Origin: an uncultured Pelagibacteraceae bacterium | Lineage (GTDB): Bacteria > Pseudomonadota > Alphaproteobacteria > Pelagibacterales > Pelagibacteraceae | DNA: 64,000 nucleotides | NCBI GenBank assembly: GCA_902592935.1 | Contig: CACJGD010000002.1 | Location: 7,501-71,500 of the forward strand | Reading direction: 5' to 3' | In this document: positions 35,122 to 43,848 of the stretch, piece after piece | How positions within the stretch are numbered: the stretch's first letter is position 1 | Layout: each line of letters starts with the position of its first letter | The notes under the pieces: generated by a model | Told to the model about the DNA's origin: nothing | The model's input: only the letters and a program-made list of their open reading frames with translations | Databases searched by the model: none | Position numbers and translations under genes: made by a program

Positions 35122-36281
35122 TGACTAAAAAGAGAAAAATTTTAGCTATCACAGGTATAAGATCAGATTATGATCTAATGTCAAATTTATTTATTAAATT
35201 GAGTAATGATCTAAATATTGATTTTGGATTAATTGTTACAGGAGCTCATTTAGAAAAAAAATACGGTTACTCTTATAAAGAAATTAAAAAAGACAAAATT
35301 AAAATTATTGGAAAAGTAAAAAGCTATATTGATGGAAATGGACTCTCACCAAGAGTGTTAAGCTTGTTTAAACAAGGATCTAAAATGGTAAATATTGTTA
35401 AAAAATTTAATCCAGATATTGTTTTAACAATGGGTGATAGAGAAGAGTCAATTGTTATTTCATTGATTGCGACTTATCTCAATATACCAATAGCTCATAT
35501 AAGTGGTGGCGATAAAGTAGTAGGAAATATTGATGATCATATAAGGCATGCTGTATCTAAATTAGCTCATATTCACTTTCCAACAAGTTTAGACAGTAAA
35601 ATGAGACTTATTATGATGGGCGAAAATAAAAAAAATATATTTAATTTTGGAAACCCAGGCTTAGATAGACTGAGAAATGAAAAAAAAATTACATTAAGTG
35701 ATCTTAGTAAAAAAATACAATTTAATATAAATAAAAATGAAAAATATTTTGTATGCATACAACATTCATTGTCTTCTGAATTTAAAAAATCTTATGATCA
35801 AATGTATTTAACACTAAATTGTTTGAAAAAAATGAAAATCAAAACAATTATAATTTATCCCAATAGTGATGCCGGCAGTTCAGGTGTAATTTCTGCGATT
35901 AGTCGTTTTAAAAATGTAAAGTATTTCTGTATTAAAAAAAATTTACCAAGGAATATTTTTGTAAATTTGCTTAGAAATGCCAGGTGTTTAATTGGAAATT
36001 CAAGTGCGGGTATCTTAGAAACGCCATTTTTAGGTTTGCCATCAATTAATGTTGGAAATAGACAATTAAAAAGAAACCATGCTAATAATACCATTTTTAT
36101 TCCAAGTGAAAAAAAAATATTAATTAAAACTATAAGCATGATAAATAATGACAAGTATTATAAAAAAATTGCTAAAAAAAGTAATATTTTTGGTTTAGGA
36201 AATTCGTCCAATAAAATTATTAAAGTTTTAAAATCTATAAAAATAAATAAAAAGTTGTTTAATAAAGAAATAATATATTAA
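35121..36281 (+). CDS. legG: LegG/NeuC-type hydrolysing nucleotide-sugar 2-epimerase
   Basis: This enzyme removes the nucleotide and inverts C2 to give 2,4-diacetamido-2,4,6-trideoxy-mannose, the substrate of LegI. The N terminus AITGIRSDYDLMSNLFIKL is typical of NeuC/LegG, with TGAHLEKKYGYS, TMGDREESI, ISGGDKVVGNIDDHIRHA and GNSSAGILETPFLGLPSINVG. At 386 residues it is full length. It lies about 11 kb from legB-legC-legI, separated by the B12 and amidotransferase genes. It begins a second leg block that ends with legF and ptmA. Confidence 0.92.
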   Translation: MTKKRKILAITGIRSDYDLMSNLFIKLSNDLNIDFGLIVTGAHLEKKYGYSYKEIKKDKIKIIGKVKSYIDGNGLSPRVLSLFKQGSKMVNIVKKFNPDIVLTMGDREESIVISLIATYLNIPIAHISGGDKVVGNIDDHIRHAVSKLAHIHFPTSLDSKMRLIMMGENKKNIFNFGNPGLDRLRNEKKITLSDLSKKIQFNINKNEKYFVCIQHSLSSEFKKSYDQMYLTLNCLKKMKIKTIIIYPNSDAGSSGVISAISRFKNVKYFCIKKNLPRNIFVNLLRNARCLIGNSSAGILETPFLGLPSINVGNRQLKRNHANNTIFIPSEKKILIKTISMINNDKYYKKIAKKSNIFGLGNSSNKIIKVLKSIKINKKLFNKEIIY

Positions 36282-36283
36282 TA

Positions 36284-36958
36284 ATGATTAAATCAAATGT
36301 ACTAGTTATAGCACCTCATCCAGATGATGAGACACTTGGATGTGGTGGTACAATATTAAAACATGTCGGAAAAAAAGATAAAGTTCATTGGTTGATTATG
36401 ACTAATTTTGAATTATTAAAAAATATTAAAAAAAAATTGATTATTAAAAAAAACAAAGAAATTTTACAGGTTAAAAAAAGTTATAATTTTAAGAGTTTGA
36501 CACGTTTGAACTTTGAACCAGCTAAATTAGATTTAATTCCTAAAAAAAATATAATTGAAGAGATTCAAAAAGTAGTTAATAAGTTAAAACCAAATATATT
36601 ATATATACCTTATGGTGGTGATGCTCATTCAGATCATAAGATAACTTTTGAAGCATCATGTGCAATCTCTAAATCATTCAGAAATAAGTCAATTAAAAAA
36701 GTTATAGTTTATGAAACACCATCCGAAACGGACTTTAATTTAAATCCAAAAGTTAAAAATTTTAAACCCAATCTTTGGGTAGATATAACTAAGCACATAA
36801 GCAAAAAGCTAAATATTTTAAGAAAATATAAATCTGAGATTGGAAAACATCCTTTTCCAAGAAGTTTGGAAAATATCAAGTCTTATGCAAAAATTAGAGG
36901 TTCAGTGAGCGGTCATAAATTTGCAGAGTCATTTCAGATAATTAAGGAAATTTTATAA
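36284..36958 (+). CDS. PIG-L family N-deacetylase
   Basis: The zinc-binding PHPDDE motif is in VIAPHPDDETLGCGG at residues 9-23, and the third-ligand segment is PYGGDAHSDHK near residue 107. These define the PIG-L/LmbE family, which removes N-acetyl groups from amino sugars. At 224 residues the length is typical. It sits between legG and ptmE, two genes adjacent in Campylobacter, so it may act on a legionaminic acid intermediate or its GlcNAc precursor. Freeing an amine here could permit a different N-acyl group. That role is inferred from position only. Confidence 0.85.
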   Translation: MIKSNVLVIAPHPDDETLGCGGTILKHVGKKDKVHWLIMTNFELLKNIKKKLIIKKNKEILQVKKSYNFKSLTRLNFEPAKLDLIPKKNIIEEIQKVVNKLKPNILYIPYGGDAHSDHKITFEASCAISKSFRNKSIKKVIVYETPSETDFNLNPKVKNFKPNLWVDITKHISKKLNILRKYKSEIGKHPFPRSLENIKSYAKIRGSVSGHKFAESFQIIKEIL

Positions 36959-38004
36959 TGGATGATCAAATTTGGAAAAAGGCAATTCTTTCAGTTAATA
37001 GTAGAGTCAAAGATGTTATTAGATCTTTGGAATTAAGTGGCACAAAGATATCTTTAATAGTAAATCCAAAAGACAAATTTATAGGAACAATTACTGATGG
37101 AGATATTAGAAGATTTATAATTAAAAAGACAAACATTAACGAACCAATAAAAAGTCTTGTTAAAAAAAAATGTCTGACAATTCCTAATGGCCTCAATAAA
37201 AATCAAATTTTAAAACTAATGGAAAAACACAAAGTGAATCAAATTCCAATTGTTGATAAATATAAAAATATTCATGGATTGGTTACGCTTGAGGAAATAC
37301 TTTCAATTGAGAGAAAAAAAAATATTTTTTTTATTATGGCTGGAGGAAAAGGACTGAGACTTGGAGACCTTACGAAAGACACACCTAAGCCAATGCTTAA
37401 AGTTGGTAATAAACCAATGATAGAAAGAGTTATATCAAACGCAAAAAAAAATGGATTCAGTAATTTTTTATTAAGTGTGAATTACAAAAAAAATAAAATT
37501 ATAAACTATTTTAAAAATGGATCAAAATTCGATATCAAAATAAATTATATTAAAGAGGATAATAATAAACCCTTAGGAACAGCTGGATCTCTCGCTTATT
37601 TGCCCAAAACAGAATTTCCGGTCATAGTTTCAAATGCAGATGTAATAAGTGATATTGATTATGATGATTTGCTAAATTTTCATTATGAAAATAAGTCTGA
37701 TTTTACAGTTGTTACTGCATCTAATGAAATAGAAACACTTTTTGGTCAAGTAGAATTAAAAAAAAATAAAATTGTAGGTATTAAAGAAAAGCCTATTATT
37801 AAAATTCAGGTTGCCGCAGGTATTTACGTTATTAATTCAAATTTAACAAAATATGTTAAAAGGGGCGTTTATTTAAATATGAATGAGTTGATCTTAAAAT
37901 TACTTAGAAAAAACAAAAAAATTTTTTCTTATTCTATTAACGGAAGCTGGTCTGATTTAGGTAGTAAAGAGGATTTTATAAGTATTCAAAATAAATATAA
38001 TTAA
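36958..38004 (+). CDS. ptmE: PtmE-like CBS-pair nucleotidyltransferase
   Basis: Residues 1 to about 115 form a pair of CBS domains (SLIVNPKDKFIGTITDGDIRR and HKVNQIPIVDKYKNIHGLVT). Residues from about 122 form a sugar-1-phosphate nucleotidyltransferase beginning FIMAGGKGLRLGDLTKDTPKPM. This fusion is the architecture of Campylobacter PtmE, which makes GDP-GlcN/GlcNAc for the legionaminic acid route and replaces UDP with GDP activation. Its neighbours legG and legF match the Campylobacter order. The CBS pair may sense an adenine nucleotide. GDP specificity is inferred from synteny. Confidence 0.88.
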   Translation: MDDQIWKKAILSVNSRVKDVIRSLELSGTKISLIVNPKDKFIGTITDGDIRRFIIKKTNINEPIKSLVKKKCLTIPNGLNKNQILKLMEKHKVNQIPIVDKYKNIHGLVTLEEILSIERKKNIFFIMAGGKGLRLGDLTKDTPKPMLKVGNKPMIERVISNAKKNGFSNFLLSVNYKKNKIINYFKNGSKFDIKINYIKEDNNKPLGTAGSLAYLPKTEFPVIVSNADVISDIDYDDLLNFHYENKSDFTVVTASNEIETLFGQVELKKNKIVGIKEKPIIKIQVAAGIYVINSNLTKYVKRGVYLNMNELILKLLRKNKKIFSYSINGSWSDLGSKEDFISIQNKYN

Positions 38005-38706
38005 GTGAAAATTAAATATTGCATCATTTGTGCTAGAGCAGGATCAAAAGGACTCAAAAATAAAAATATACTAAAATTGTCCAATAAGTTATTGTTAGAA
38101 CATACATTAGATCAGGCGCTTAAATCCAAAATATTTGATAGAGTTATAATTACTACAAACATTATTAAAGTATTAAGGAAATTTAAAAATTCAAAAAATA
38201 TTTACTTGGTAAAAAGAAAAAAAAATCTTAGTAGTGATAAATCTGAAAAAATTCTTTCAATTAGAGATGCAGTTTTAAAAATCGAAAAATTATATAATGA
38301 AAAAAGTTCATTCGTTTTTGATCTAGATGTTACTTCTCCTTTAAGAAATGTAGTGGATATTAAAAAAGCTTTTAATATTTTTAAAAATAATAAATTAGAT
38401 AATTTATTTTCGGTCAACAAATCCAGAAAAAATCCGTATTTTAATATGATTGAAATATCAAAAAATAAAGTAGTTAAAAAAATTAAAAACATAAATTCAA
38501 AAACTGTTGTTAGAAGACAGGATGCACCTAAAGTTTATGATATGAATGCATCTATATATATTTGGAAAAGAAATATTTTATTTAAAAAAAATTATTTATT
38601 TAGAAAAAAATCTGGTATTTATTTAATGCCTTATAAAAGATCTATTGATATAGATAGTAAAGATGATTTAAATTTAGTTAAATATTTTAAAAAAATTAAT
38701 GATTAA
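38005..38706 (+). CDS. legF: CMP-legionaminate synthase (acylneuraminate cytidylyltransferase family)
   Basis: The N terminus IICARAGSKGLKNKNILKL contains the RxGSKGxxxKN CTP-binding loop of NeuA-type CMP-sugar synthases. DLDVTSPLRNVVDI, RRQDAPKVYDMNASIYIWK and the C-terminal IDIDSKDDLNLV are further family marks. At 233 residues it lacks any extra esterase domain. It activates the nonulosonic acid for a glycosyltransferase. The start is GTG at 38005, just after the ptmE stop; it also overlaps ptmA by eight bases. Context decides for legionaminic acid. Confidence 0.92.
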   Translation: MKIKYCIICARAGSKGLKNKNILKLSNKLLLEHTLDQALKSKIFDRVIITTNIIKVLRKFKNSKNIYLVKRKKNLSSDKSEKILSIRDAVLKIEKLYNEKSSFVFDLDVTSPLRNVVDIKKAFNIFKNNKLDNLFSVNKSRKNPYFNMIEISKNKVVKKIKNINSKTVVRRQDAPKVYDMNASIYIWKRNILFKKNYLFRKKSGIYLMPYKRSIDIDSKDDLNLVKYFKKIND

Positions 38707-39469
38707 TTTTAAAAATAAAATAGTGTTTATTGTTGGTGGAAGCGGTCTCGTTGGTAAAAAAATTATATCTAAATTAAATAAGCTTGGTTGTAAAAAAATA
38801 CATAATTTTGATTTAAAAACACATAAATTTAATAACTCAAATCGAGTTATGAATCATAAAATAGATATTACAAATATTGAGAATTTTAATTCTTTTTTAA
38901 AAAAAAAAGTAAATAAAAAACAGTTATGTCCAGATATATTTATTAATTGCAGCTACCCTCATTCAAAAGATTGGATTAGAAATAATTTTAAATCTGTAGA
39001 CCATGAAGATTATGAAAAAAACATTAATCTTCATCTAAATTCTTATATTTGGACAACAAAATTAATAATTGAAAAAATGAAAATTTTTAAAAAAAAAGGA
39101 TCAGTTTTATTATTTAGCTCCATATACGGTGTTGTAGCTCAAAATAATAATCTATATAAAAACAACAAGCTTAATGAGAATTTTTCATATCCAATAATCA
39201 AAAATGGAATTAATGGAGGTGTTAAGCAATTTGCTGCATATTATGGAAAATTTAACATTAGAGTAAATGCGATATGCCCTGGTGGGATAATAAATAATAA
39301 TTTAAAAAAAAATATAAAATTTATAAATAATTACTCAAAAATTTGTCCGATGGGACGCTTAGCAACGCCTGAAGAAGTAGCAAATACAGCAATATTTTTA
39401 GTTTCAGATTTAGCATCCTATACAACAGGAACGCTGGCAATGGTTGATGGGGGATGGTCTATAATTTAA
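38699..39469 (+). CDS. ptmA: PtmA-like short-chain dehydrogenase
   Basis: This classical SDR has the cofactor loop VGGSGLVGKKI near residues 12-22, the serine strand LLFSSIYG near 137, and a C-terminal CPGGIINNN, RLATPEEVANTAIFLVSDLA and TTGTLAMVDGGW. The usual YxxxK is displaced: after the serine the tyrosine candidate is in FSYPIIKNGI, so Tyr-x-x-x-Lys is YPIIK. It is the last gene of the legG-ptmE-legF block, as ptmA is in Campylobacter. PtmA there is linked to legionaminic acid precursors. It converges with the minus-strand block with a four-base overlap. Confidence 0.85.
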   Translation: MINFKNKIVFIVGGSGLVGKKIISKLNKLGCKKIHNFDLKTHKFNNSNRVMNHKIDITNIENFNSFLKKKVNKKQLCPDIFINCSYPHSKDWIRNNFKSVDHEDYEKNINLHLNSYIWTTKLIIEKMKIFKKKGSVLLFSSIYGVVAQNNNLYKNNKLNENFSYPIIKNGINGGVKQFAAYYGKFNIRVNAICPGGIINNNLKKNIKFINNYSKICPMGRLATPEEVANTAIFLVSDLASYTTGTLAMVDGGWSII

Positions 39470-40251
39470 TAATTTACTTTAAGCCACTGAGAAGAAAAAA
39501 GAATTCTTAATAATTTAAGAATAAAAACATGAAAAGGTACTTTGCTTCTATATCTAAAACATATTTTAATAAGAGATAAAATTTTTTTGAAATAATATCT
39601 ATTAGTAATATTATCTTTTCTGTCTATGTAGCTTCCTAAGGATAATGGTATAATTTGTAATTTGATTTTTTTAGAAATCTTCAACCATAGATCATAATCT
39701 TGCGCATTTGGTAAAGAGATGTCAAATTTTAACTTTCCTTTAAATGATTTTTTTTTACAAGTAACAGCTGATGTTGAAAAAAAATTTTTTTTATATAGTT
39801 GTAAAAACAAATCTTTTTTATAATTTATTTTTTGTCCATGCTTTAATTTCTTTTTATTATTTTTTTTAATAAAAGTTTCCCAATGAATAAAAAAATTTTT
39901 TTTGGGGGAACTTCTTATATATTTTTTTAAAATATATATTTTATTTTTATTCCAAGTGTCATCAGAGTCTAAAAAACATATATATTCAGAACTTACTTGA
40001 TTTAAAGCTTTATTACGTGCGCTTCCAGGACCTTTGTGCTGAGATTTAATTAGTTTAAATCTAACTTTTTTTTTTTTAAAAATATTTGAATATATATTAA
40101 GAATTTTTAATGTATTATCATTAGAACCATCATCACAAAATATAACTTCATTTGGTAATTTTTTTTGCTTTAGCAGCATTTCTAGTGTTCGTTTTATATA
40201 TCTTTCGGAATTATATGTGGGACAAACCACAGAAATACTAATTTTTCCCAT
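39466..40251 (-). CDS. Family 2 glycosyltransferase
   Basis: A GT-A fold GT2 enzyme of 261 residues. SVVCPTYNSERYIKRTLEML is the classical N-terminal strand, IFCDDGSNDNTLKI binds the nucleotide, and FLDSDDTWNKNK carries the DxD metal motif. No membrane segment is present beyond a short hydrophobic C-terminal stretch (VFILKLLRILF). It is the last gene of a minus-strand operon that begins near 48709. It overlaps the upstream asparagine-synthase-like gene by 14 bases. Donor and acceptor are unknown. Confidence 0.9.
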   Translation of the reverse strand: MGKISISVVCPTYNSERYIKRTLEMLLKQKKLPNEVIFCDDGSNDNTLKILNIYSNIFKKKKVRFKLIKSQHKGPGSARNKALNQVSSEYICFLDSDDTWNKNKIYILKKYIRSSPKKNFFIHWETFIKKNNKKKLKHGQKINYKKDLFLQLYKKNFFSTSAVTCKKKSFKGKLKFDISLPNAQDYDLWLKISKKIKLQIIPLSLGSYIDRKDNITNRYYFKKILSLIKICFRYRSKVPFHVFILKLLRILFSSQWLKVNY

Positions 40252-42106
40252 GAAATTGATACCATTTAATTAGTGTATAAATCATAAATATATCATTTGA
40301 ATATTTATTAATTAATTTTTTTGACTCCAAAATTTTTTTTATTTCATTGAAATCAAATACACCCCAAATTTCAGATTTATTCTCATTTAAAATAAAATTT
40401 TTAAAATATTCGTATTCTTTTTTTACCCACTGATTTGATGGAACATTAAAACCAACTTTCTTAGTATTAAGACTCTCTAACGAAATATATTTTTTTAAAA
40501 TTTGTCTTAGTAACCTTTTTGAATTTTTGAAGGATTTACTAATGATAAGTTTTTTGGGAAAAGAAAATATTTTTTCAATAATTCTATGATCTAAAAACGG
40601 AACTCTTACTTCTACACTATTATCCATGCTTGTTTGATCAGCAATAAAGAGCAAATTATCAGGGACATAATACTTTAAATCCTGAAACATTCCTGCATAA
40701 ACTGGACCATATTTTTCATAATTAAAGTTATAGTCAATAAATTTTTTATTAATTAATTCACATCCTTTTTCAAAAAAATTATTTTTAAGAGTTTTACTTA
40801 AAAAACCCAAGTTAGTTCCTGAAGAATTAGAAACAAAACGTATAATTGGATCAGTAAGTTTAATCTCATAATGTAGCAAATTTTTATTAAAATAAAATAA
40901 GTTACCTTTTACATTGATTTTTTTTTTTATTTTTGAAATAAAGTTTCCAATTATAAATCTATTTTTAATATAGTGTCTGTCATAACCACCAAATATTTCA
41001 TCTCCGCCACATCCATTCAATATAACTTTATCATTATTTTTTTTGGAATTTTTAGCCAATAAATAACTTGGTATTGACGCACTATCAGAATTTGGTTCAT
41101 CTAAAGATTTTATTACTTCGTAAAAAATTTTTTTATTGTCTTCGAAATTAATAATTTCATAATTAATTCTGGTATTTAAATCTTTTGAAAAGTTTTTAAC
41201 ATTTTCAATTTCTTTAATCTTTTTTCCTTCAAAATCTACAGTATAAGTATTAAAAGTTTTTTTGTAATTTAGAGTAAGAATTTTAGTAATAAAAGAGCTA
41301 TCTAGTCCACCACTCAAAAAAACTCCAATATTTGCATCACTCCTACTTTGGATTTCATTAGAGTCTAAAATTATATTTTCTAGTTCATCGGTGTGAGTTT
41401 GAACATTTTTTTCATTAATTTTCTCATTTATATTAATTTTTAATTCCCAATATTTTGTGATTGAAAATTTATTATTTTCAATTTCGATATAACTACCTGG
41501 CTCTAGTTTATGAAAATTTTTCCATATAGTTTTGGGCGATGGTATATATCCTAGGAAGCTATAATAAATTAAACTTTCAGAATCTATAATTTTTTCAATA
41601 TCAGTGTTTTTAACTATTGAATTAAGAGTTGATGAAAAAATTAAATTTTTTTTATCATAATAAAAATATAATGGTTTTACTCCTAATCTATCTCTTGCTA
41701 TAAACAATTTTTTTTTATTTCTATCCCATATTGAAAAAGCAAACATACCGTTGAGTTTATTAAGCATTTTCTTTCCATATGCTTGATAACATTTTAGCAC
41801 GACTTCAGTATCAGACTCTGTCTTAAACTTATATCCTTCTTTAATTAAATCTTCTCTTAATTCGATATAATTATAAATTTCTCCGTTAAATACTAAGATA
41901 ATGTTTTTATCTTCACTCTCAAAAGGCTGTTCTCCTCCTAGAAAATCTATGATTTTAAGCCTTCTATTTCCAAGACCGATTGATTTATTGTTATAGATAC
42001 CACCAGAATCAGGACCTCTTTTATAGAGATTTTCATTAATTATTTTTAATAATTTTAAATTTATTTCTGTACCATCAAAATTGTAAATCCCACAAATTCC
42101 ACACAC
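40238..42106 (-). CDS. asnB: Asparagine synthase-like glutamine-hydrolysing amidotransferase
   Basis: The N-terminal glutaminase domain starts MCGICGIYNF with the nucleophile Cys2 after Met removal, and has VFNGEIYNY and ESDTEVVLKCYQAYG. The C-terminal AMP-forming domain has the PP-loop SGGLDSSFITK near residue 262 and NGCGGDEIFGGYDRH. At 622 residues it matches AsnB. In exopolysaccharide and O-antigen clusters such proteins usually amidate uronic acids or other carboxylated sugars rather than make asparagine. Position between a GT2 and a heparinase-like gene favours that. Confidence 0.88.
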   Translation of the reverse strand: MCGICGIYNFDGTEINLKLLKIINENLYKRGPDSGGIYNNKSIGLGNRRLKIIDFLGGEQPFESEDKNIILVFNGEIYNYIELREDLIKEGYKFKTESDTEVVLKCYQAYGKKMLNKLNGMFAFSIWDRNKKKLFIARDRLGVKPLYFYYDKKNLIFSSTLNSIVKNTDIEKIIDSESLIYYSFLGYIPSPKTIWKNFHKLEPGSYIEIENNKFSITKYWELKININEKINEKNVQTHTDELENIILDSNEIQSRSDANIGVFLSGGLDSSFITKILTLNYKKTFNTYTVDFEGKKIKEIENVKNFSKDLNTRINYEIINFEDNKKIFYEVIKSLDEPNSDSASIPSYLLAKNSKKNNDKVILNGCGGDEIFGGYDRHYIKNRFIIGNFISKIKKKINVKGNLFYFNKNLLHYEIKLTDPIIRFVSNSSGTNLGFLSKTLKNNFFEKGCELINKKFIDYNFNYEKYGPVYAGMFQDLKYYVPDNLLFIADQTSMDNSVEVRVPFLDHRIIEKIFSFPKKLIISKSFKNSKRLLRQILKKYISLESLNTKKVGFNVPSNQWVKKEYEYFKNFILNENKSEIWGVFDFNEIKKILESKKLINKYSNDIFMIYTLIKWYQFHGKN

Positions 42107-42108
42107 TT

Positions 42109-43836
42109 TTATTTATTCCAATCTATAACGAATTGATTTTTAATATTACTTATATCCTTTGTAACAGAATTTTCAAAAATAAGCTTTGTCATTAGTTTTT
42201 TTTCACCATAATTATCCGGTGAAAAATAACATTCTTTTTTTATAAAACTCAGATTATTTGAGGAGGATAATTTTCCTTTAATATTTTTTGATTTTATTTC
42301 AAATTTATTTGATTTACTTAGTATATTCTTTTTAGTGTGAAAATATGATTTTACTATAATATTTGAGGGACAATTTATGATTTGATCTATTATCTCTATC
42401 TTTTTATTGTAAAGAAAAATTCTTCTAATCCAATTAATATTTTTATTAATTCTGTTAAAACCACTCATTTCTAATCTTATTTCTAAATAATTTTTTTTGT
42501 TAAAAATTTTTATTTTATTTTTTGAAATTAGATATTTAAAAGGTAATTGACTTTTATTAGGTATTAATCCCAAATCATTTAAAGTAATTGAATTATGATT
42601 TTCTGCAAAAATATAATTTAAATTTAAATAGTTTAACCTGCCGGTATCACTGAAAACTTCATTGTCTTTGTACAAATATATAAAATGGCCCTGATCATAA
42701 TGAAAGTGACCTGGATAATTTTTAGGTTCTATTTCTGATAATTTAAAAAAGATTTTATGATTAAACTTTTTAATTTTATACCAACCAGAATTTGGAAAAA
42801 GTTCTATATTTTTTTTTAATTTTGAGTAATTTTTAAGTATTAATTTATTATTTTTGTTTTTAGTAAAGAGATTTGACCAACATTCAATATTTTTTTTCTC
42901 TCTATTAAAGGATAAAATACTATTAATCCATTCTGATTTAAAATCAGGCGAAACATCACCAAAATTAACTACTTTAATTTTTTTTTCATCATAAAGAAAA
43001 AAGTTGGAACCAATAAATAACTTCTTTGATATATTACTTAACAACCTATGAAAATTGATATCTTCATTTTTCGTAAAGTACGTAAGCTCTATAATCCACC
43101 TATGGAAGATTAATTGATAATTTGAACTACCTTCTCTTAAAAAACCATCTTGAGATATGAGTTTTTTATAATTTAATAAAAAAATTTTTTTTGCTTTTAT
43201 TAAAAAGTTCTTTTTTTTTAACATTAATCCTGAGAAATAAATTGCTCTGGAATTATTTATAATGTGATTATTAATTGAGGTTTTAAAGTATTCTAAATTA
43301 TTTATTAAAAACAAAGTTTCTTGTTCAATTTTAGGTTTAATACTTTCAGGAATATTTATATTTAATAATTTATAAAATAAATAAATGTTAGATATTCTTT
43401 CAGAGACTGTATAAGGGGTCCATTTACTATCTTTAACATTTTGAAAATTGATTTCCGAAAAAAACTTATTGTACCAATCTAAAATTTGAGATTCACACCA
43501 TTCAATTTTATTCTTCGATATTTTCTTGCTTGAAATTAAATCAATTATCCAAGATAATCTATGTAATCTTTCTTCAGATTCTGGATCCAAAAATTTTTTA
43601 TGCCAATTAATTTTATTTCTTACTTTTAATTTATAACCTGCCAGATCAATCGTAATATTAATTTTTTTTTTTTTAGTAATTACAGGTTTTTTTAAAAATA
43701 AGTAATATTTATCTGAGTAATTAATTTTTCTTTTGATATAACTACGACAAATATCAAAAACTTTTTTACAAAAATATAAAAAAATATAATAAGGATTTTT
43801 TATGCTCCATTTTGTAAATAGAATATATTCATTCAT
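42109..43836 (-). CDS. Heparinase II/III-like protein
   Basis: This 575-residue protein has an N-terminal alpha-helical (alpha/alpha toroid) region with RAIYFSGLML and SNYQLIFHRWIIELTYF. A beta-sandwich region follows with YPGHFHYDQGHFIYLYKDN and VFSDTGRLNYLN, the motif set of heparinase II/III-like C-terminal domains. No signal peptide is visible, so it may act in the cytoplasm or in concert with the assembly complex. Homologues next to asparagine-synthase-like genes are common in exopolysaccharide clusters, where they may trim or modify uronic-acid-containing glycan. Its stop lies two bases from the asnB start. Confidence 0.85.
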   Translation of the reverse strand: MNEYILFTKWSIKNPYYIFLYFCKKVFDICRSYIKRKINYSDKYYLFLKKPVITKKKKINITIDLAGYKLKVRNKINWHKKFLDPESEERLHRLSWIIDLISSKKISKNKIEWCESQILDWYNKFFSEINFQNVKDSKWTPYTVSERISNIYLFYKLLNINIPESIKPKIEQETLFLINNLEYFKTSINNHIINNSRAIYFSGLMLKKKNFLIKAKKIFLLNYKKLISQDGFLREGSSNYQLIFHRWIIELTYFTKNEDINFHRLLSNISKKLFIGSNFFLYDEKKIKVVNFGDVSPDFKSEWINSILSFNREKKNIECWSNLFTKNKNNKLILKNYSKLKKNIELFPNSGWYKIKKFNHKIFFKLSEIEPKNYPGHFHYDQGHFIYLYKDNEVFSDTGRLNYLNLNYIFAENHNSITLNDLGLIPNKSQLPFKYLISKNKIKIFNKKNYLEIRLEMSGFNRINKNINWIRRIFLYNKKIEIIDQIINCPSNIIVKSYFHTKKNILSKSNKFEIKSKNIKGKLSSSNNLSFIKKECYFSPDNYGEKKLMTKLIFENSVTKDISNIKNQFVIDWNK

Positions 43837-43848
43837 CGTTTAACAAAA

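Noticed and set aside
40238..42106. Asparagine synthase for amino-acid metabolism
   Set aside because: The motifs are AsnB-like, but its glycan neighbours make a uronic-acid or sugar amidation role more likely. I retained the family name only.
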